A stretch of DNA of 64,000 bases, taken from assembly GCA_029212925.1 (NCBI GenBank), contig JARGOB010000007.1:62001-126000 (forward strand). The letters run 5' to 3'. A program made the position numbers and the translations under genes. Source of the DNA: Coxiellaceae bacterium. GTDB lineage: Bacteria > Pseudomonadota > Gammaproteobacteria > Coxiellales > Coxiellaceae. Shown here piece by piece: positions 63,081-64,000 of this stretch (position 1 is its first letter; each line of letters starts with the position of its first letter). Below the pieces are notes generated by a model. The model saw only the letters and a program-made list of their open reading frames with translations, was not told the origin of the DNA and made no database searches.

Positions 63081-64000
63081 TCACTTATTAGTAGCCTGGC
63101 CTAATTGCTTTAACTTATCTTTCGGGAAAAACATCTTTAATGTTGAGCCTTGAACCAAAATGGAAAATGCTACGACCGCATAGACCAATGGTAATAGCAT
63201 AGTCTTAAGCTCATCATTTGGTAAAGACAGCACCAGTGCCACGGCCAATGCACCACGCAAACCCGCCCAAGTAAATAAATTCACCAGAGCGAAACGCAAT
63301 TTAAATTTCAGTTTATGCTCTATTCGAAGCACTAACATCGAACAATATATGCTGATGTAACGACCGAACAAAACGCAGACAATCGCTATAACACTACAGA
63401 AAACCGTGGCAGCGCTAGGCACCCCAATAGTAAATGCAATTAACCCGATTAACACAAACAACACAGCATTCAGCACTTGATTAATCATCTCCCAAAAAAT
63501 ATTGATATATTCCTTTGATTTAGCATCAGCTATTTTGACGATGCTAATATTACCCACTATCAAACCTAATATCACACTAGCAATCGGCCCTGAAACATGT
63601 ACTAATAACGCAATCGTATAGTTAGCACTAACCGCCGCCAGTGTTATCAATACCTGCGTGATAACGCTTTTAGTACGTGTTAGGCAATAATGCACAATCA
63701 ACGAAACCACCAAGCCTAGACCAACACCGCCAAATACCTCCTGAATGAACAAAGTTGAAATATGAATAAAGCTCGGATTGGTTTTTTCAAATGCGATACC
63801 TGTCAAGGTGACAAAAATAACCACCCCAATGCCATCATTAAACTGTGATTCCCCATCAATAACAATTTCAATATTTTCTGGCAGACCGATACTTTTTAAT
63901 ATAGCGATAGCCGCCACAGGATCTGTCGGTGAAATAATAGAACCAAAAATAAGTGCATATAAATAGGAAATGGTGACACCAAGCCCGTTAAAAATAAAGT
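63081..64000 (-). CDS. CPA1-family Na+/H+ antiporter, N-terminus beyond the window
   Basis: The frame stays open to the right edge, so the gene is cut and not started here. The ~306 readable residues include FGSIISPTDPVAAIAIL, GESQFNDGIGVVIFVTL, and TWAGLRGALAVALVLSLP, the same landmarks as the antiporter at 4630. About 100-140 N-terminal residues are missing from view. Its stop is 12 bp from the tRNA-Thr 3' end. Cation specificity unknown. Confidence 0.9.
   Translation of the reverse strand, partial: FIFNGLGVTISYLYALIFGSIISPTDPVAAIAILKSIGLPENIEIVIDGESQFNDGIGVVIFVTLTGIAFEKTNPSFIHISTLFIQEVFGGVGLGLVVSLIVHYCLTRTKSVITQVLITLAAVSANYTIALLVHVSGPIASVILGLIVGNISIVKIADAKSKEYINIFWEMINQVLNAVLFVLIGLIAFTIGVPSAATVFCSVIAIVCVLFGRYISIYCSMLVLRIEHKLKFKLRFALVNLFTWAGLRGALAVALVLSLPNDELKTMLLPLVYAVVAFSILVQGSTLKMFFPKDKLKQLGQATNK

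Noticed and set aside
63081..63917. A complete 278-aa antiporter starting at 63917.
   Set aside because: The frame continues to the window edge with conserved family sequence (SPTDPVAA), so the apparent start is an internal GTG and the gene is cut by the window.

Overview
The window looks like the chromosome of a gammaproteobacterium, most likely a host-associated member of the Legionellales (Legionella/Coxiella-like). Two things point there. The housekeeping blocks are gammaproteobacterial: dnaQ-rnhA-yafS-gloB-mltD, surE-nlpD-rpoS, epmB, pepN and folD. Between them lie eukaryote-like or effector-like genes: an ART plus SidE-type phosphodiesterase plus ankyrin protein, a kidney-type glutaminase with EF-hand and ankyrin repeats, a cytosolic metzincin, and several large orphan families. 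No plasmid, phage or IS transposase is visible, and there is no CRISPR array. Taxonomy is an inference from gene content.

Layout. 1-7 kb: secreted hypothetical, pepN, two Na+/H+ antiporters, dnaQ and rnhA. 7-16 kb: the conserved rnhA-yafS-gloB-mltD neighbourhood, interrupted by a pair of paralogous orphan proteins (550 and 536 aa) and a 634-aa orphan with an acidic tail. 16-20 kb: three tandem copies of an unknown multipass membrane family. 20-28 kb: secreted papain-like protease, GDSL lipase, folD, the ART/PDE/ankyrin protein, and small proteins (PEBP, PhnA/YjdM, RRM, DUF2845). 28-33 kb: htpG with a textbook heat-shock promoter, a CBS protein, a metzincin and a secreted protein. 33-51 kb: one uninterrupted minus-strand cluster, pelA-pelA-pelB(N)-pelB(C)-pelC-pelD-pelE-pelF-pelG-surE-nlpD-rpoS. 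This is a complete Pel exopolysaccharide locus with duplicated pelA and split pelB, coupled to the stationary-phase sigma factor gene. RpoS itself has a histone-H1-like Lys/Ala tail. 51-64 kb: alcohol dehydrogenase, epmB, a PIN toxin-antitoxin pair, an HtrA-type protease, glutaminase, a MocR regulator divergent from a PPOX protein, an esterase, a response regulator and hybrid kinase, gspA/gspB, tRNA-Thr, and an antiporter cut by the window edge.

How the genes fit together. PelD-G make and export the cationic polysaccharide in the inner membrane, PelA deacetylates or trims it in the periplasm, and PelB/PelC export it. The 3' end of the same transcript could feed surE-nlpD-rpoS, linking biofilm formation to stationary phase. 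The ART/PDE protein carries both half-reactions of phosphoribosyl-linked ubiquitination in the order opposite to Legionella SidE proteins; I regard it as the most promising new system here. Short palindromic repeats (consensus resembling GGATCCCGG-loop-CCGGGATGAC) are scattered through the intergenic regions and supply the last codons of two genes.

Limits: all calls come from reading the sequence. No database, structure or alignment search was run, and coordinates for alternative starts are reasoned from Shine-Dalgarno spacing.
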